Positions 29,676-40,113 are shown, counted from the first letter of the stretch. The stretch is DNA of 64,000 nt from Corynebacterium sp. ES2730-CONJ (GCF_024834055.1 NZ_JANUXZ010000003.1:278381-342380); one strand, 5' to 3'. A program made the numbers and translations. Notes: generated by a model not told the origin, from the letters alone.

Positions 29676-31752
29676 AATAGTGGGTTGCAAGCACGAGACC
29701 GAGGACCTGGACACCGTAGTGCTCGTGCAGCTCCGAAGCCGCGACAGTGACACTCCACGACGTGTCCACAACATCACTGATGAGTAATACAGGACCGATG
29801 ACCTCACCGAGAGAGTCGCAGTTCCATCTCTTGGTGAGTGCTCTCACGCGGTAGGTGGAATTATGTGCGTCGACGTCTCGGGCCCCCTCATGGAGCTTTA
29901 GTACACCGCTGAAATTTATATTGCCAATATCTGCTAGGAGCTGCGCATACTGGTGGAGCAATGTTGTTATGTCTGGATGCGGATTTTCTAAGACGACCAC
30001 ACAGCGCGGGCGATATTCCCACTCCCAATCCTGTAAGACACTGACGGATAGGGCGAGGAGTGGGTCGTCCTGCCACCGGGCAGCGAAGGGCCACGCTTTG
30101 TCGTGGAGGATTTGACGTAATAGTGTTCCGTGCGTGAGGGAGGAGAGTCGATCGAGAGCTTTGATCCCAGCAATTCCTAAAATTGGTCCTTTCTGGGTTA
30201 CACCAGCAGGCCACCTCTTTCGGACGCTTATATCGACGCCGCTCTGAGCGGCCGCTGCACGCAGGGCCTCGAGACTCGCTGTGTCGATATGTGGGTCGAG
30301 GTAGGTGTTGCGGCAATTGTCGCACCGACCGCACGGTTCCGTAGCGGTCATATCATCGAGTTGCTTGCGTAAATAAAGCTCGCGGCACCACGACGTTTCG
30401 ATATAGTCCAACATCGCCTGTGCCTCCTTTGCGCGTGTTTCTTTGAGAGCTTGGTTCTTGTGGAGGTCAAGAGTAAAGGGTTTGCTGGTTCTTATCCATC
30501 CGCTGCGGGTTTTCTCTACGAAGTGGTCAACGCTGAGGATTTTCAGGGTTTGCTCAATTCGCCCGCGGCTTAGGTTGACAGAATTCTCCAGGCGGGCCAC
30601 GGTGAGAGGGGTATCTGCTTGGGAGAGGGCCTGCATAAGAGGCTCGACGGCGGAAGCATCGGGCAGGCTCGATTTGGCGAAGTATTCCCAAATTGCCTGA
30701 TCCTCAGTTCCGGGTAGAAGAATAATACTGGCTTGATCGTTATTGCGGCCTGCTCGTCCAATGTGCTGATAGTAGCTAATAGGTGAGGAGGGCGCTCCGT
30801 AGTGTATGACAAAGCCGAGGTCAGGTTTGTCAAAGCCCATGCCCAAGGCGGATGTGGCAACGAGTACTTTCAGTTCGTTGTTGAGAAGTTGTTGCTCATA
30901 GAGTTCCCGCTCTGCAGCCTCAGTGCGCCCTGTATAGGTAGCCGCCTGATAACCCATGGAACGAAGATAGTGGCCGAGCTCTTCGGCTGCCGCAATAGTC
31001 AAGCAATAAACGATGCCGGAACCAGATAGATCTTGTATATGAGTAGCAATCCACGCCGCTCGTTGGGACGAATCGGGTAGGTGGAGCACATTGAGATATA
31101 GCGAACGCCGGGCGAGAGATCCACGCATGATCGTGGTTTCTTCCCCTAATTGAGCACTGATATCGCCGACTACTCTGTTATTTGCGGTAGCAGTAGTGGC
31201 AAGCACTGGGGTTGCCGGATTCAGAGTGGGAATCAGGTCCTTAATGCGGCGATAGTCAGGGCGGAAATCATGTCCCCAATCTGAAATACAGTGCGCCTCA
31301 TCGATGACAAGAAGTGACAACTGTGTTGCCAGTCGAGGCAGGAGCTCTTCGCGGAAATTAAGATTATTCAGCCGCTCGGGGGACACGAGGAGAATATCGA
31401 TGTCCCCATCCCTTAGACGGGAAGCGATCGTGCCCCATTCGTCGATATTTGCACTATTGAGAGTCACTGCCTGAATGCCAGCGCGCTGGGCCGCTTCGAT
31501 CTGGTTGCGCATCAAAGCTAATAACGGGGAGATAATCACAGCGGGGCCACCCCCTGCATCGCGGAGGAGTTGAGCAGCTATGAAATAAACGGCTGATTTT
31601 CCCCATCCGGTCCGTTGGACCACCAAGAGCCGTTGATGGCCGTTGACAAGGGCATCTATCGCATCCCATTGGTCAGGGTGGAGATGATGGTCATCATCTC
31701 CGGTAATTCTTCTTAAAATATTAGTGGCTGATGCCTGGCTAACTATGCTCAT
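29674..31752 (-). CDS. RecQ-family DNA helicase with phosphoribosyltransferase-like C-terminus
   Basis: A superfamily 2 helicase of about 692 residues. Walker A is RTGWGKSAVYF, the DEAH box is LLVIDEAHCISDWGHDFRPDYRRI, and motif VI is QHIGRAGRNND. The RecQ zinc region follows with CGRCDNC. The last 180 residues are not the usual HRDC. They end in VIGPVLLISDVVDTSWSVTVAASELHEHYG, which resembles the PRPP loop of phosphoribosyltransferases. I chose ATG 31752 (MSIVSQAS) over a TTG at 31806. It is convergent with pfkA and divergent from gatB. Confidence 0.85.
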   Translation of the reverse strand: MSIVSQASATNILRRITGDDDHHLHPDQWDAIDALVNGHQRLLVVQRTGWGKSAVYFIAAQLLRDAGGGPAVIISPLLALMRNQIEAAQRAGIQAVTLNSANIDEWGTIASRLRDGDIDILLVSPERLNNLNFREELLPRLATQLSLLVIDEAHCISDWGHDFRPDYRRIKDLIPTLNPATPVLATTATANNRVVGDISAQLGEETTIMRGSLARRSLYLNVLHLPDSSQRAAWIATHIQDLSGSGIVYCLTIAAAEELGHYLRSMGYQAATYTGRTEAAERELYEQQLLNNELKVLVATSALGMGFDKPDLGFVIHYGAPSSPISYYQHIGRAGRNNDQASIILLPGTEDQAIWEYFAKSSLPDASAVEPLMQALSQADTPLTVARLENSVNLSRGRIEQTLKILSVDHFVEKTRSGWIRTSKPFTLDLHKNQALKETRAKEAQAMLDYIETSWCRELYLRKQLDDMTATEPCGRCDNCRNTYLDPHIDTASLEALRAAAAQSGVDISVRKRWPAGVTQKGPILGIAGIKALDRLSSLTHGTLLRQILHDKAWPFAARWQDDPLLALSVSVLQDWEWEYRPRCVVVLENPHPDITTLLHQYAQLLADIGNINFSGVLKLHEGARDVDAHNSTYRVRALTKRWNCDSLGEVIGPVLLISDVVDTSWSVTVAASELHEHYGVQVLGLVLATHY

Positions 31753-31883
31753 ATGGATGAGAGTATCGGGTGCACAGGACACACCACCCCCACGATGGTG
31801 ATGCAACGGCGCACGGAGTCCCGATTATCTGGCTTCTCAGTGGGTATCGGTATCTCGGAGGAGACAGTATAGAATGGTGAATT

Positions 31884-33392
31884 ATGACTACAGCCTTTGA
31901 TGAACTGATGGATTACGACGAGGTCCTGGAAAAATTTGAGCCAGTGATGGGCATGGAAGTCCACGTTGAATTGGCAACTGAAACCAAAATGTTCTCCACA
32001 TCCTCGGCTCATTTCGGTTCAGAACCCAATTCCAATGTTGATCCCGTTTCACTCGGTCTGCCTGGTGCGCTTCCCGTTGTAAATGCTCAGGGAGTCGAGT
32101 GGGCTATTAAGATCGGCCTCGCCCTCAACTGCTCCATCGCTGAATCTTCGCGCTTCGCTCGCAAGAATTATTTCTATCCTGATCAGCCCAAAAATTATCA
32201 GATCTCGCAGTACGACGAGCCAATTGCTTACGATGGCTATCTCGATGTGGTTCTCGATGACGGTACGCCGTGGCGGATTGACATTGAACGGGCACATATG
32301 GAGGAAGATACTGGCAAGTTGACTCATATCGGTGGGGCCGATGGCCGCATCCACGGAGCCACCTCGTCGTTGGTGGATTGCAACCGCGCAGGGATTCCAC
32401 TTATAGAGATAGTGACAAAGCCCATCGTTGGTGCTGGTGAGAGAGCCCCAGAAGTAGCAAAAGCATATGTGTCTGCGCTTCGAGATTTGGTCAAGGCTCT
32501 GGGTGTATCTGATGCGCGAATGGATCAAGGATCTATGCGCGTTGATTCGAATCTCTCGCTCAATCGGATCGGAGCTGAGGAATTTGGCACCCGTACAGAG
32601 ACAAAGAATATTAACTCTCTCAAATCCGTTGAGCAGGCTGTGCGCTTCGAGATGATGCGTCAAGCAGCAGTGATCGAGAACGGAGGTGAGATTATCCAAG
32701 AAACGCGCCACTATCAGGAAACCGACGGGTCGACGACCTCCGGCCGTATCAAGGAAACCGCCGAGGACTATCGGTATTTCAATGATCCCGACTTGCCGCC
32801 GGTTATTGCCCCCCGAGAATGGGTCGAGGAGATCCGCGCCACCCTGCCGGAGCTGCCGTGGGTGAGGAAGGCACGTATTCAGAAGGAGTGGAATCTCTCC
32901 GACGCTGAAATGCGCGATCTCGTGAACGCTGGTGCCATCGACGTCATCATCGCAACCGTAGAAGCCGGAACCACTGCTGACGAGGCTCGTTCTTGGTGGG
33001 TTTCTTATCTGGCGCAAAAAGCCAAGGAGCGCGGTGTGGAACTTGAGGACCTCGCTATCACCCCTCAGCAGGTTGCTGAGGTGGTGTCCATGGTTAAGCA
33101 GGGAACGCTTACCAATAAGTTGGCCCGCCAGGCAGTTGACGGGGTCGTCGCCGGGGAGGGCAGTGTGGCTGAAGTTATTAAGGCCCGAGGCTTGGAGGTA
33201 GTCCGCGATGATGGTGCGATCGAAAAGGCAGTAGATGAGGCCTTAGCAGCCAATCCAGATATCGTGGAGAAATATAGAGCCGGCAATAAGAAAGTTGTCG
33301 GAGCCATTGTTGGTCAAGTGATGAAGGCAACACGCGGCAAGGCCGATCCAGGTCACGTGAACCAGCTCATTGCGAAAAAGCTCAACTCTTAA
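31884..33392 (+). CDS. gatB: Asp/Glu-tRNA amidotransferase subunit B
   Basis: GatB binds the misacylated tRNA and activates its carboxyl group. The 502 residues match the family: [17 protein letters not shown] at the start, [48 protein letters not shown], and a helical YqeY-type tail ending in [16 protein letters not shown]. It completes GatCAB with gatCA 10 kb upstream. Confidence 0.97.
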   Translation: MTTAFDELMDYDEVLEKFEPVMGMEVHVELATETKMFSTSSAHFGSEPNSNVDPVSLGLPGALPVVNAQGVEWAIKIGLALNCSIAESSRFARKNYFYPDQPKNYQISQYDEPIAYDGYLDVVLDDGTPWRIDIERAHMEEDTGKLTHIGGADGRIHGATSSLVDCNRAGIPLIEIVTKPIVGAGERAPEVAKAYVSALRDLVKALGVSDARMDQGSMRVDSNLSLNRIGAEEFGTRTETKNINSLKSVEQAVRFEMMRQAAVIENGGEIIQETRHYQETDGSTTSGRIKETAEDYRYFNDPDLPPVIAPREWVEEIRATLPELPWVRKARIQKEWNLSDAEMRDLVNAGAIDVIIATVEAGTTADEARSWWVSYLAQKAKERGVELEDLAITPQQVAEVVSMVKQGTLTNKLARQAVDGVVAGEGSVAEVIKARGLEVVRDDGAIEKAVDEALAANPDIVEKYRAGNKKVVGAIVGQVMKATRGKADPGHVNQLIAKKLNS

Positions 33393-33394
33393 AA

Positions 33395-33428
33395 AAGAGG
33401 GGGATCTAGCTCCGGCTAGATCCCTCTT
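33395..33428. terminator. Terminator after gatB
   Basis: A stem of about 14 bp with a 2-base bulge (AAGAGGGGGATCTAGC / GCTAGATCCCTCTT) and a TCCG loop lies between the convergent gatB and lysE stops. Confidence 0.82.
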
Positions 33429-33456
33429 GTTGGTTTCGGTTAGAGCACACGTTCAG

Positions 33457-34131
33457 TTAGTGCATGAGTAAGCGCACACACATGACGGCCATAATGCAGC
33501 CGATGGCAGCGTTAATAATACGCCAGGATGAGGGCTTGGCTAAGATATGGGAGAAGTAGCTGGACCCGAAGCCTATGAGAGGAAACCACACAACTGAGGC
33601 GATGAGGGCACCTGTAGCGAAATACCAGCGACCAGACGTTCCATACTGGTTTGCCATTCCGCCCAGCATGATGAGTGCATCGATATAGGCAGCTGGATTC
33701 AGCCATGTAAACGCAAGCGCCGCGAGAACGGGCTTCGTCCATGTCCGAGTGCGTTGCTGTGGTCGCACCTTAACCTGAACGCCCCCGGAACCGCTGGCAC
33801 CGTCAACGGGAGCAGTAGGGGAGGATTGCTCTATGACCATAGATCCGCCTTTAGGTTTGAAAGCATCCCTAAAACAGCTCAGCCCAAACCAGGCGAGGTA
33901 GCTTGCGCCCGCATACTTCAAAATGGTGAGAATAATTGGAGCCCGCTCGATTATGGCGCCCACTCCTGCGGTGCCACCGAAGATGAGCAAGATATCACTG
34001 ATGAGACAGACGGCCACAACAGCTCCAACAGCTTCGCGTTTGATGCCCTGTCGGATAATGAGTGCGTTCTGAGGACCAATGGCCACGATAATGGAGATTC
34101 CCAGGAGGAATCCAGCGATAACAATGCTCAT
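33457..34131 (-). CDS. lysE: LysE-family basic amino acid exporter
   Basis: A 224-residue membrane protein with about six hydrophobic segments. The LysE signature is at the N-terminus (GFLLGISIIVAIGPQNALIIRQG). A basic, low-complexity loop interrupts the middle, near residues 95-130. ATG 34131 is preferred over TTG 34137. The divergent gene at 34203 encodes a LysG-like regulator, the arrangement known from C. glutamicum, where LysG with bound lysine, arginine or histidine activates lysE. Export of lysine and arginine is inferred from that pair. Confidence 0.93.
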   Translation of the reverse strand: MSIVIAGFLLGISIIVAIGPQNALIIRQGIKREAVGAVVAVCLISDILLIFGGTAGVGAIIERAPIILTILKYAGASYLAWFGLSCFRDAFKPKGGSMVIEQSSPTAPVDGASGSGGVQVKVRPQQRTRTWTKPVLAALAFTWLNPAAYIDALIMLGGMANQYGTSGRWYFATGALIASVVWFPLIGFGSSYFSHILAKPSSWRIINAAIGCIMAVMCVRLLMH

Positions 34132-34202
34132 ACTCAATGAAATTAGATTGAGCGAATCCTTAAGTAAAATTACATACCTTAAACATAGTTTAGAATAGCT
34201 TC
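34132..34202. promoter_or_regulatory. lysE/lysG divergent promoter region
   Basis: An AT-rich 71-bp spacer separates the exporter gene from its presumed LysR-type activator. LysG-type regulators bind such intervals; I could not pinpoint the operator (TTAAACATAGTTTAGAA near 34178-34194 is a candidate interrupted palindrome). Confidence 0.6.
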
Positions 34203-35054
34203 ATGAACCCCACTCACCTGCACACATTGCTCAGCATTATCGACGAGGGTAGTTTCGAAGATGCCGCCGCAGCCCTAGGCATTAGCCCTTCAGCGGTTAG
34301 CCAACGCATCAAGAGTTTAGAGAAATTCGCCGGTCGGGTTCTCTTACGTCGTACGAGCCCGGTGACTGCCACCGCTGCTGGAGAAATTTTGGTGCAGTCC
34401 GCTCGCAAGATGGCGCTTCTGGAGGCGGAGACTCTAGCAGAATTAAAGGGAAGAATTGCGGGTATTCCGCTGAGCGTCGTCGTTAATGCGGATTCACTGT
34501 CCACCTGGTTTAAACCTGTGTTGGCTGAGGTGGCTCGGTGGGAGAATGCCACATTAAGGCTACTCATCGAAGACGAATCGCATTCGCTAAACTTGCTGCG
34601 TAGGGGGGATGTTTTGGGTGCAGTGACGCGAGAAAAGAATCCGGTCCCCGGATGTGAGTCTGTGGCATTGGGAACCATGCGCTATGTGCCCGTTGCCCAT
34701 CCCCGCCTCGCGCACCGCTATACAATCCAAGGCGAACTAGATTGGGCTGCGATGCCAACGTTGCGTTTTGGTCCCCGGGACACCTTGCAAATTGATGACC
34801 TCAAAGGGCACTCGCGCCACCGACGCATATCCCAGATCCCTTCTGCCGAAGCTTTTATCGAAGCTACGAGAGTGGGTCTGGGATGGTCAATGCTACCTAT
34901 TCATGAGGCTAGCCCCCTTCTTGAGAGCGGAGAGATTATACTCCTCGATGAAAAGGTCCAGGCGGTACCCCTGTTTTGGCAGAGCTGGCGTCTGGAATCG
35001 ACCTCGCTAGAGCGCCTGACCCAAGCGGTAGTTGGTGCAGCACAGACTCTATGA
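34203..35054 (+). CDS. lysG: LysR-type regulator LysG/ArgP-like
   Basis: A 283-residue LysR-family regulator. The winged HTH is at the start (HLHTLLSIIDEGSFEDAAAALGISPSAVSQRIKSLEKFAG), followed by the co-inducer domain. The AGEILVQSARKMALLEAE helix matches the ArgP/LysG branch. It is divergent from lysE, so it probably senses basic amino acids and activates the exporter. The stop overlaps the start of the nuclease gene as ATGA. Confidence 0.93.
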   Translation: MNPTHLHTLLSIIDEGSFEDAAAALGISPSAVSQRIKSLEKFAGRVLLRRTSPVTATAAGEILVQSARKMALLEAETLAELKGRIAGIPLSVVVNADSLSTWFKPVLAEVARWENATLRLLIEDESHSLNLLRRGDVLGAVTREKNPVPGCESVALGTMRYVPVAHPRLAHRYTIQGELDWAAMPTLRFGPRDTLQIDDLKGHSRHRRISQIPSAEAFIEATRVGLGWSMLPIHEASPLLESGEIILLDEKVQAVPLFWQSWRLESTSLERLTQAVVGAAQTL

Positions 35055-35989
35055 GCACATTTTCGGACGGTTGTGATACGGTACCGACCGTGAAAAATGC
35101 ACGACCTTTTGGCCTTGATATGGCGCAGCTTATTAGTTTAGTAATTGGAATTATCACGACGGTATCGCTCATTGTGGGCGTTGTATTAGGAAGTAATTCG
35201 GGATCGAGCACTCAACCTCCAGCAGTGACTTCGGCTGTGACCCCGACAACTGAGGAAAACCCTGACACTGGTAGCTCTCCTCAGCAGGAGGAGGACCTCG
35301 ACGCTGTACCTGGAGAATCAGCGGAAGACGAACAGCTCCCCGACGTGGCACCCGAAGGACCAGAGGGTGCAGGCGAGGTGCCTCCAGCGGTAACTGGCGA
35401 CCAGCAATCTTTGGCTTGGCTTGCGGAGCTACCGACTCGCGTCTTCGATAAGAATGCACCCGCATACGATCGAGGCGCTTTTGGTAAGGCGTGGAGTGAC
35501 GATGCTATGGACGTCGATTTGAGTGGCAATAGCTGCGATACTCGAAATGATATTCTTGCGCGCGACCTTAATGATGTGGTCTTTGTTCCTTCGAAGCGGA
35601 AGAATAAGGTCGAGACATGTAAGGTGAAAAGTGGCTGGTTCATCGATCCTTATACCGGGAAGCGCGTTGATTTCCAGCGAGGTCAGAAAACCAGTGCCCT
35701 CGTTCCCATCGATCATGTGGTTGCCCTCGGTGACGCGTGGTATGCCGGAGCTTATCGGTGGGATAATCAACGTCGTCTCGCTTTTGCTAATGATCCTATT
35801 AACCTCCTTGCCACCACGCAGTCTGAGAACTCCTCGAAGAGCGCACAGTCTGCGGCGAGCTGGATGCCACCTAACGAGGAATTTCACTGCGAGTATGCTC
35901 GTAAGCAGGTGCAGATCAAGCACACATATGATCTCGCGGTCACAACAGCGGAGCGCGGAGCCTTGGAAAAAGCTCTGCATCGCTGCTAG
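35051..35989 (+). CDS. Membrane-anchored HNH-type nuclease (DUF1524)
   Basis: A protein of 312 residues. Start ATG 35051 overlaps the lysG stop. Residues 24-46 form one transmembrane or signal-anchor segment (AQLISLVIGIITTVSLIVGVV). A proline/glutamate-rich linker of about 70 residues follows, then a DUF1524-type nuclease domain. Its catalytic elements are H222 in LVPIDHVVALGDAW, N251 in NDPINLLAT and K263 in NSSKSAQSAASWMPP. The domain is therefore probably outside the membrane. Similar secreted HNH proteins occur in many actinobacteria; whether it takes up, degrades or defends against DNA is unknown. Confidence 0.82.
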   Translation: MSTFSDGCDTVPTVKNARPFGLDMAQLISLVIGIITTVSLIVGVVLGSNSGSSTQPPAVTSAVTPTTEENPDTGSSPQQEEDLDAVPGESAEDEQLPDVAPEGPEGAGEVPPAVTGDQQSLAWLAELPTRVFDKNAPAYDRGAFGKAWSDDAMDVDLSGNSCDTRNDILARDLNDVVFVPSKRKNKVETCKVKSGWFIDPYTGKRVDFQRGQKTSALVPIDHVVALGDAWYAGAYRWDNQRRLAFANDPINLLATTQSENSSKSAQSAASWMPPNEEFHCEYARKQVQIKHTYDLAVTTAERGALEKALHRC

Positions 35990-36044
35990 TTTTCCTGCGT
36001 GCCGTTGCCCTATTCGACGGCGTTCTCGCCTACATTGATAGAGT

Positions 36045-37016
36045 ATGAGCGAGAATAATACACCCGATCGAGCCACCGAGCTCGACTCAGATATTCCAAC
36101 CTTTGATCCTAATACGCCGCCCACCGCTGCTGAGCCTACAGATATTTATGCGCGCGCCGGACGGGCGGCCCCACAGGATATCCCCCCTCACAGCCCTAGC
36201 ATTAACCCTAGCCCTGAACCAGTGCTAGGCGAGGTGCCTGATATGCACGCCGAGGATGCACTGGATCATCCCGTGCGCACTCCGGCGGCTGCCACCCAGC
36301 AGGCCGAAATTTTTGAAGTGAGTGATCGCCTCGCCTCTGATGCACCTATCAGTGCCTATGACGACGGTGCTATGGGTACAGATGCCACTCAGCACCTTGC
36401 CGCTGTGCAGCTTGCCCAACCTGCTCCTCTAACAGAACCAGCGCCAGCAGGTGTTCCTGCAGACTTTGTGGTTCGAGATGAGGTGATCGTGGAAAAGGAA
36501 GTTAAGCGTGGAACTCTTGACTTTGGACTGCTCCTTTTGCGTATCTTCTTTAGCCTCTACCTCATCAGTCACGCTCTCATCGTCTTTTTCCGCATCGGTT
36601 CGTCGGAGGGTATCAGTGAGCTATCCGCCGAATTTGCTGCCTATCCTTATGGCGATATTCTTAGCATCGCACTTCCTACGATTGAGCTTACTGCCGGCAT
36701 ATTCTTGCTCTTTGGACTCCTGAGCCCAGTAGCTGCGGCGCTGGCGATCATATCAACCTCCTTCATGGCCTTGCACACCATCAATATCCAAGACAGCCTC
36801 ACCTTTAATACGGCTACTGAGACGCTGTGGTTTGGTGCATTTTTGAGCGCGATCGCTCTCGTTGTGCAATTCACAGGTCCTGGCCGTTACTCTTTCGACG
36901 CCGGTCGTTCGTGGTCGAAACGGCCTCTAGCTTCGAGCTGGGTCTTTGTGATAGTAGGCCTTGGTGCGGCCGCCGCGTTGTGGTGGTTCGGGGCGGCCAC
37001 GAACCCTTTTAACTAA
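36045..37016 (+). CDS. DoxX-family membrane protein with Pro/Ala-rich N-terminus
   Basis: A 323-residue protein. The first 155 residues are acidic and proline-rich without a recognisable fold and are probably cytoplasmic. The C-terminal half is a four-helix DoxX-type domain (TLDFGLLLLRIFFSLYLISHA, TAGIFLLFGLLSPVAAALAII, GAFLSAIALVVQF, then a fourth hydrophobic helix). Its molecular role is not known; DoxX proteins have been linked to redox and envelope stress. Its stop overlaps that of the convergent GT87 gene by 4 bp. Confidence 0.8.
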   Translation: MSENNTPDRATELDSDIPTFDPNTPPTAAEPTDIYARAGRAAPQDIPPHSPSINPSPEPVLGEVPDMHAEDALDHPVRTPAAATQQAEIFEVSDRLASDAPISAYDDGAMGTDATQHLAAVQLAQPAPLTEPAPAGVPADFVVRDEVIVEKEVKRGTLDFGLLLLRIFFSLYLISHALIVFFRIGSSEGISELSAEFAAYPYGDILSIALPTIELTAGIFLLFGLLSPVAAALAIISTSFMALHTINIQDSLTFNTATETLWFGAFLSAIALVVQFTGPGRYSFDAGRSWSKRPLASSWVFVIVGLGAAAALWWFGAATNPFN

Positions 37017-38248
37017 GTCCGAACTCCAGGCGCTGCAGGTGAGACTGCAGCGCCTTTTACGTTCGTCTTTAGCAGTGGGAGGATGAGGAAAAGAGTCCAA
37101 AAGAAATAATCATCCATCCACAGTTTAAGCAGTAAAATCTGCTCAAAGTCCTGATCACCTTGGGGATCACCGAGCCACCAATGAGGTGGAGTGGTCATCA
37201 TAAAAAAGCTCATAGCTCCCAATAGAACCACCAATGTACGGGCACGCAAACGCAGTGCATAGTAGCCGAGAACCGCTATCCATATAGGCCACCACACCCA
37301 GTGATGTGACCAGGAAATAGGGGAGACTAGCAGCATGAGGGCTGTATTGACTAATGCTGCCTCGAAATCCAGGCCAGATCGCAGCAGTCGGAGCATAACT
37401 ACGGCGAAAATGACGGTCACTAGTACCGCTAGGATCAGCCAGAGTACCTGAATGGTGTCACTGGCATTGTGGGCTGCCTCGGAACTTGGCCACAACCGTG
37501 TGAGGACACCCTTGATTGATTGGTTGGAGATATAGCCGATATTCACACCAATGCGTGAATTATCATTCATAACAAAGATGGCACGGCCAAAGAAATCAAC
37601 AGTTTCCTTGGTATTATGAAGAGCACCAATGGCCGTGGCTCCCACAGCTCCTAAGATAAACATCCCAATGCCCTTGAGATCTTTGCGGAGCACCAGGTAG
37701 AGCACCATGACTGCTGGGGTGATTTTGATGGCAGCGGCGATTCCTATCAACCACCCTCGTGGTATCTTTCGCTTGCGCGGCACAATATCAAGAAAAACCA
37801 AGGCGAGAAGCCACATATTGATTTGCCCAAATTTGGCATTCTGCACAACAGGTTCCAGAAGCAGCCCGAATCCCCACCCTGTGGCTGTAAAAAGTAATGC
37901 GGCAGAGGGAGACGAGAAAAGATAGCGCCCTAAATACCATAGGCAGAGCGCTAGGAGAAGCCCCGATAGAGCAATCATCAAGTAGCCAGCGTGCTGCTCT
38001 GAGAGGAGGGCGAACGGACTAAGGAGAAGTGCTGCAAAGGGCGGGTAGATAAACGGCAAGGTAAGATCGTAGGCGGGAAATCCTGCCTGGTAGAGACTGG
38101 CTCCGTCCATGTAGGCTTGTGCTCCCTGACGATAAATGATCATATCTATATGCCCGTGAGGGTCTGCGATCTGAAGCACCATAATGAGTGCGGAGACCAC
38201 ACAAGCTACTACCGTGAGCAGCGGCCTGAAGCGCCGCAGCAAAGTCAT
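37013..38248 (-). CDS. GT87-family polyprenol-dependent mannosyltransferase (PimE-like)
   Basis: A 411-residue membrane protein with about ten hydrophobic segments and the GT-C layout of DUF2029/GT87. The first loop has the conserved aspartate (GHIDMIIYRQGAQAYMDGASLYQ), and RGWLIGIAAAIKITPAVMVLYLV is the family's middle motif. Relatives add alpha-1,2-mannose to phosphatidylinositol mannosides or lipoglycans from polyprenyl-phosphate mannose. The acceptor here is not known. It is the last of four minus-strand genes, with a GGAAGAAG site; ilvD ends 14 bp upstream. Confidence 0.82.
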   Translation of the reverse strand: MTLLRRFRPLLTVVACVVSALIMVLQIADPHGHIDMIIYRQGAQAYMDGASLYQAGFPAYDLTLPFIYPPFAALLLSPFALLSEQHAGYLMIALSGLLLALCLWYLGRYLFSSPSAALLFTATGWGFGLLLEPVVQNAKFGQINMWLLALVFLDIVPRKRKIPRGWLIGIAAAIKITPAVMVLYLVLRKDLKGIGMFILGAVGATAIGALHNTKETVDFFGRAIFVMNDNSRIGVNIGYISNQSIKGVLTRLWPSSEAAHNASDTIQVLWLILAVLVTVIFAVVMLRLLRSGLDFEAALVNTALMLLVSPISWSHHWVWWPIWIAVLGYYALRLRARTLVVLLGAMSFFMMTTPPHWWLGDPQGDQDFEQILLLKLWMDDYFFWTLFLILPLLKTNVKGAAVSPAAPGVRT

Positions 38249-38262
38249 TGAGATTCTTCTTC

Positions 38263-40101
38263 CTATACTTCGCGGACGGCACCCTTGTCAGCGGATGTAG
38301 CCATTTTTGCGTAGGCCCGCAATGCCTTCGATACTGTGCGTTGGCGGTTGACTGGCGTCCACGGTTTGTTGCGGACCCCTTGTGCCTGGCGACGTCTTTC
38401 GATCTCGTCGGCGTCGACGAGTAGATTGAGTTCGCGGTTTTTCACTGAGATGCTGATCATATCTCCGTTCTCTATGAGACCGATGAGCCCGCCGTGAGCG
38501 GCCTCAGGGGAGATATGGCCGATGGATAGACCAGAGGTCCCACCGGAGAAGCGTCCGTCTGTGATAAGAGCACACGCTTTGCCAAGACCTGCTCCTTTAA
38601 GAAAAGAGGTGGGGTGGAGCATCTCTTGCATGCCAGGGCCCCCGGCTGGGCCTTCATAGCGAATGACAACTACTTCTCCGGGCTGCACCTCTCGTTTGAG
38701 AATAATAGACACAGCTTCTTCCTGGGATTCGCACACCCGTGCCGGCCCGGAAAATTCCCATAATTCGGCGTCGACGCCGGCGGTTTTCAAAACCGAACCG
38801 TCAGGGGACAAGTTGCCACGCAAAATGACGAGTCCGCCGTTTTCGGAGTAAGCATGGTCGATGCTGTGGATGCAACCATCTTTTTGGTCGGTATCTAGGC
38901 TTTCCCACCGCGTCGATTGGCTAAACGGTTCTGTGGTGCGCATGCCGCCGGGGGCGGCGTGGAAGAGTTCTTCGGCCCGATCGAGGGCTTTGCCGCCGCG
39001 GATATCCCAATCGTTAAGCCAGCCGTCTAAGGTGTCATAAGCCACTGTGTGTACCTGCTCATGAAGGAGCCCGGCGCGTCGTAATTCACCCAAGATTGCT
39101 GGAATCCCTCCAGCGCGATGGACGTCTTCGATATGGTAGTGCCCATTAGGCGCAACTTTGGAAATACAAGGAATTTTATGGGAGAGTTCCGAAATATCGC
39201 TGAGATCGAAGTCCACCTCGCCTTCTTGAGCTGCCGCTAGAGTGTGCAGGATCGTATTGGTGGACCCGCCCATGGCCATATCGAGAGCTAAGGCATTGCT
39301 AAAGGCCTCTTTAGTCGCGATCGAGCGTGGCAGCACTGATTCATCTTCCTCGCCGTAGTAACGCTGACACAGATCGACGATCATATGGCCGGCTTGTTCA
39401 AAAAGCTGCTTCCGAGCGGTATGGGTGGCCAAGGTGGTGCCATTACCGGGCAGGGATAGTCCCAATGCCTCGGTGAGACAATTCATGGAATTCGCGGTGA
39501 ACATTCCTGAACAGGAACCACAGGTGGGACAGGCGAGGTCTTCGATTGTGCGCAATTCAGCATCGGAGATTGCCTCATTGGCAGAGGCCGTGATTGCTGT
39601 GATGAGATCAGTGGGGGCGTGAGCGACCCCGTCAATGGACACAACTTTTCCGGCTTCCATGGGGCCACCAGAGACGAAGACCGCTGGAATATTCAAACGG
39701 AGGGCGGCGTTGAGCATGCCGGGGGTAATTTTATCGCAGTTGGAGATGCACACCATCGCATCGGCGGTATGGGCATTGCACATATATTCCACAGAATCAG
39801 CAATAATCTCGCGAGAAGGTAGGGAGTAGAGCATGCCCCCGTGACCCATCGCGATACCGTCATCGACGGCAATGGTATTAAATTCTTTGGGGACACCTCC
39901 CGCCTTGCGGACAGCCTCAGCAACGGTATCGCCCACATTTTTCAGATGCACGTGCCCTGGAACAAATTGGGTATAGGAATTGACGATGGCCACAATTGGT
40001 TTGCCAAAATCTTGTTCCTTGGTGCCGGTAGCTCGCCATAGGGCGCGTGCCCCAGATGCGTTGCGGCCAACCGTGGTTACGCGAGAGCGCAGAGGAATCA
40101 T
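38263..40101 (-). CDS. ilvD: Dihydroxy-acid dehydratase
   Basis: IlvD dehydrates dihydroxy acids in isoleucine and valine synthesis. The protein has 612 residues from ATG 40101, preferred because AAGGA lies 10 bp upstream; the TTG at 40110 is too close to that site. Cluster cysteines are seen in SNCDKITPG and [19 protein letters not shown]. Other marks are [15 protein letters not shown] and [21 protein letters not shown]. It lies 2.2 kb from the ilvB leader but on the opposite strand, so it is not under that attenuator. Confidence 0.97.
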   Translation of the reverse strand: MIPLRSRVTTVGRNASGARALWRATGTKEQDFGKPIVAIVNSYTQFVPGHVHLKNVGDTVAEAVRKAGGVPKEFNTIAVDDGIAMGHGGMLYSLPSREIIADSVEYMCNAHTADAMVCISNCDKITPGMLNAALRLNIPAVFVSGGPMEAGKVVSIDGVAHAPTDLITAITASANEAISDAELRTIEDLACPTCGSCSGMFTANSMNCLTEALGLSLPGNGTTLATHTARKQLFEQAGHMIVDLCQRYYGEEDESVLPRSIATKEAFSNALALDMAMGGSTNTILHTLAAAQEGEVDFDLSDISELSHKIPCISKVAPNGHYHIEDVHRAGGIPAILGELRRAGLLHEQVHTVAYDTLDGWLNDWDIRGGKALDRAEELFHAAPGGMRTTEPFSQSTRWESLDTDQKDGCIHSIDHAYSENGGLVILRGNLSPDGSVLKTAGVDAELWEFSGPARVCESQEEAVSIILKREVQPGEVVVIRYEGPAGGPGMQEMLHPTSFLKGAGLGKACALITDGRFSGGTSGLSIGHISPEAAHGGLIGLIENGDMISISVKNRELNLLVDADEIERRRQAQGVRNKPWTPVNRQRTVSKALRAYAKMATSADKGAVREV

Positions 40102-40113
40102 ACTAGTCAATCC

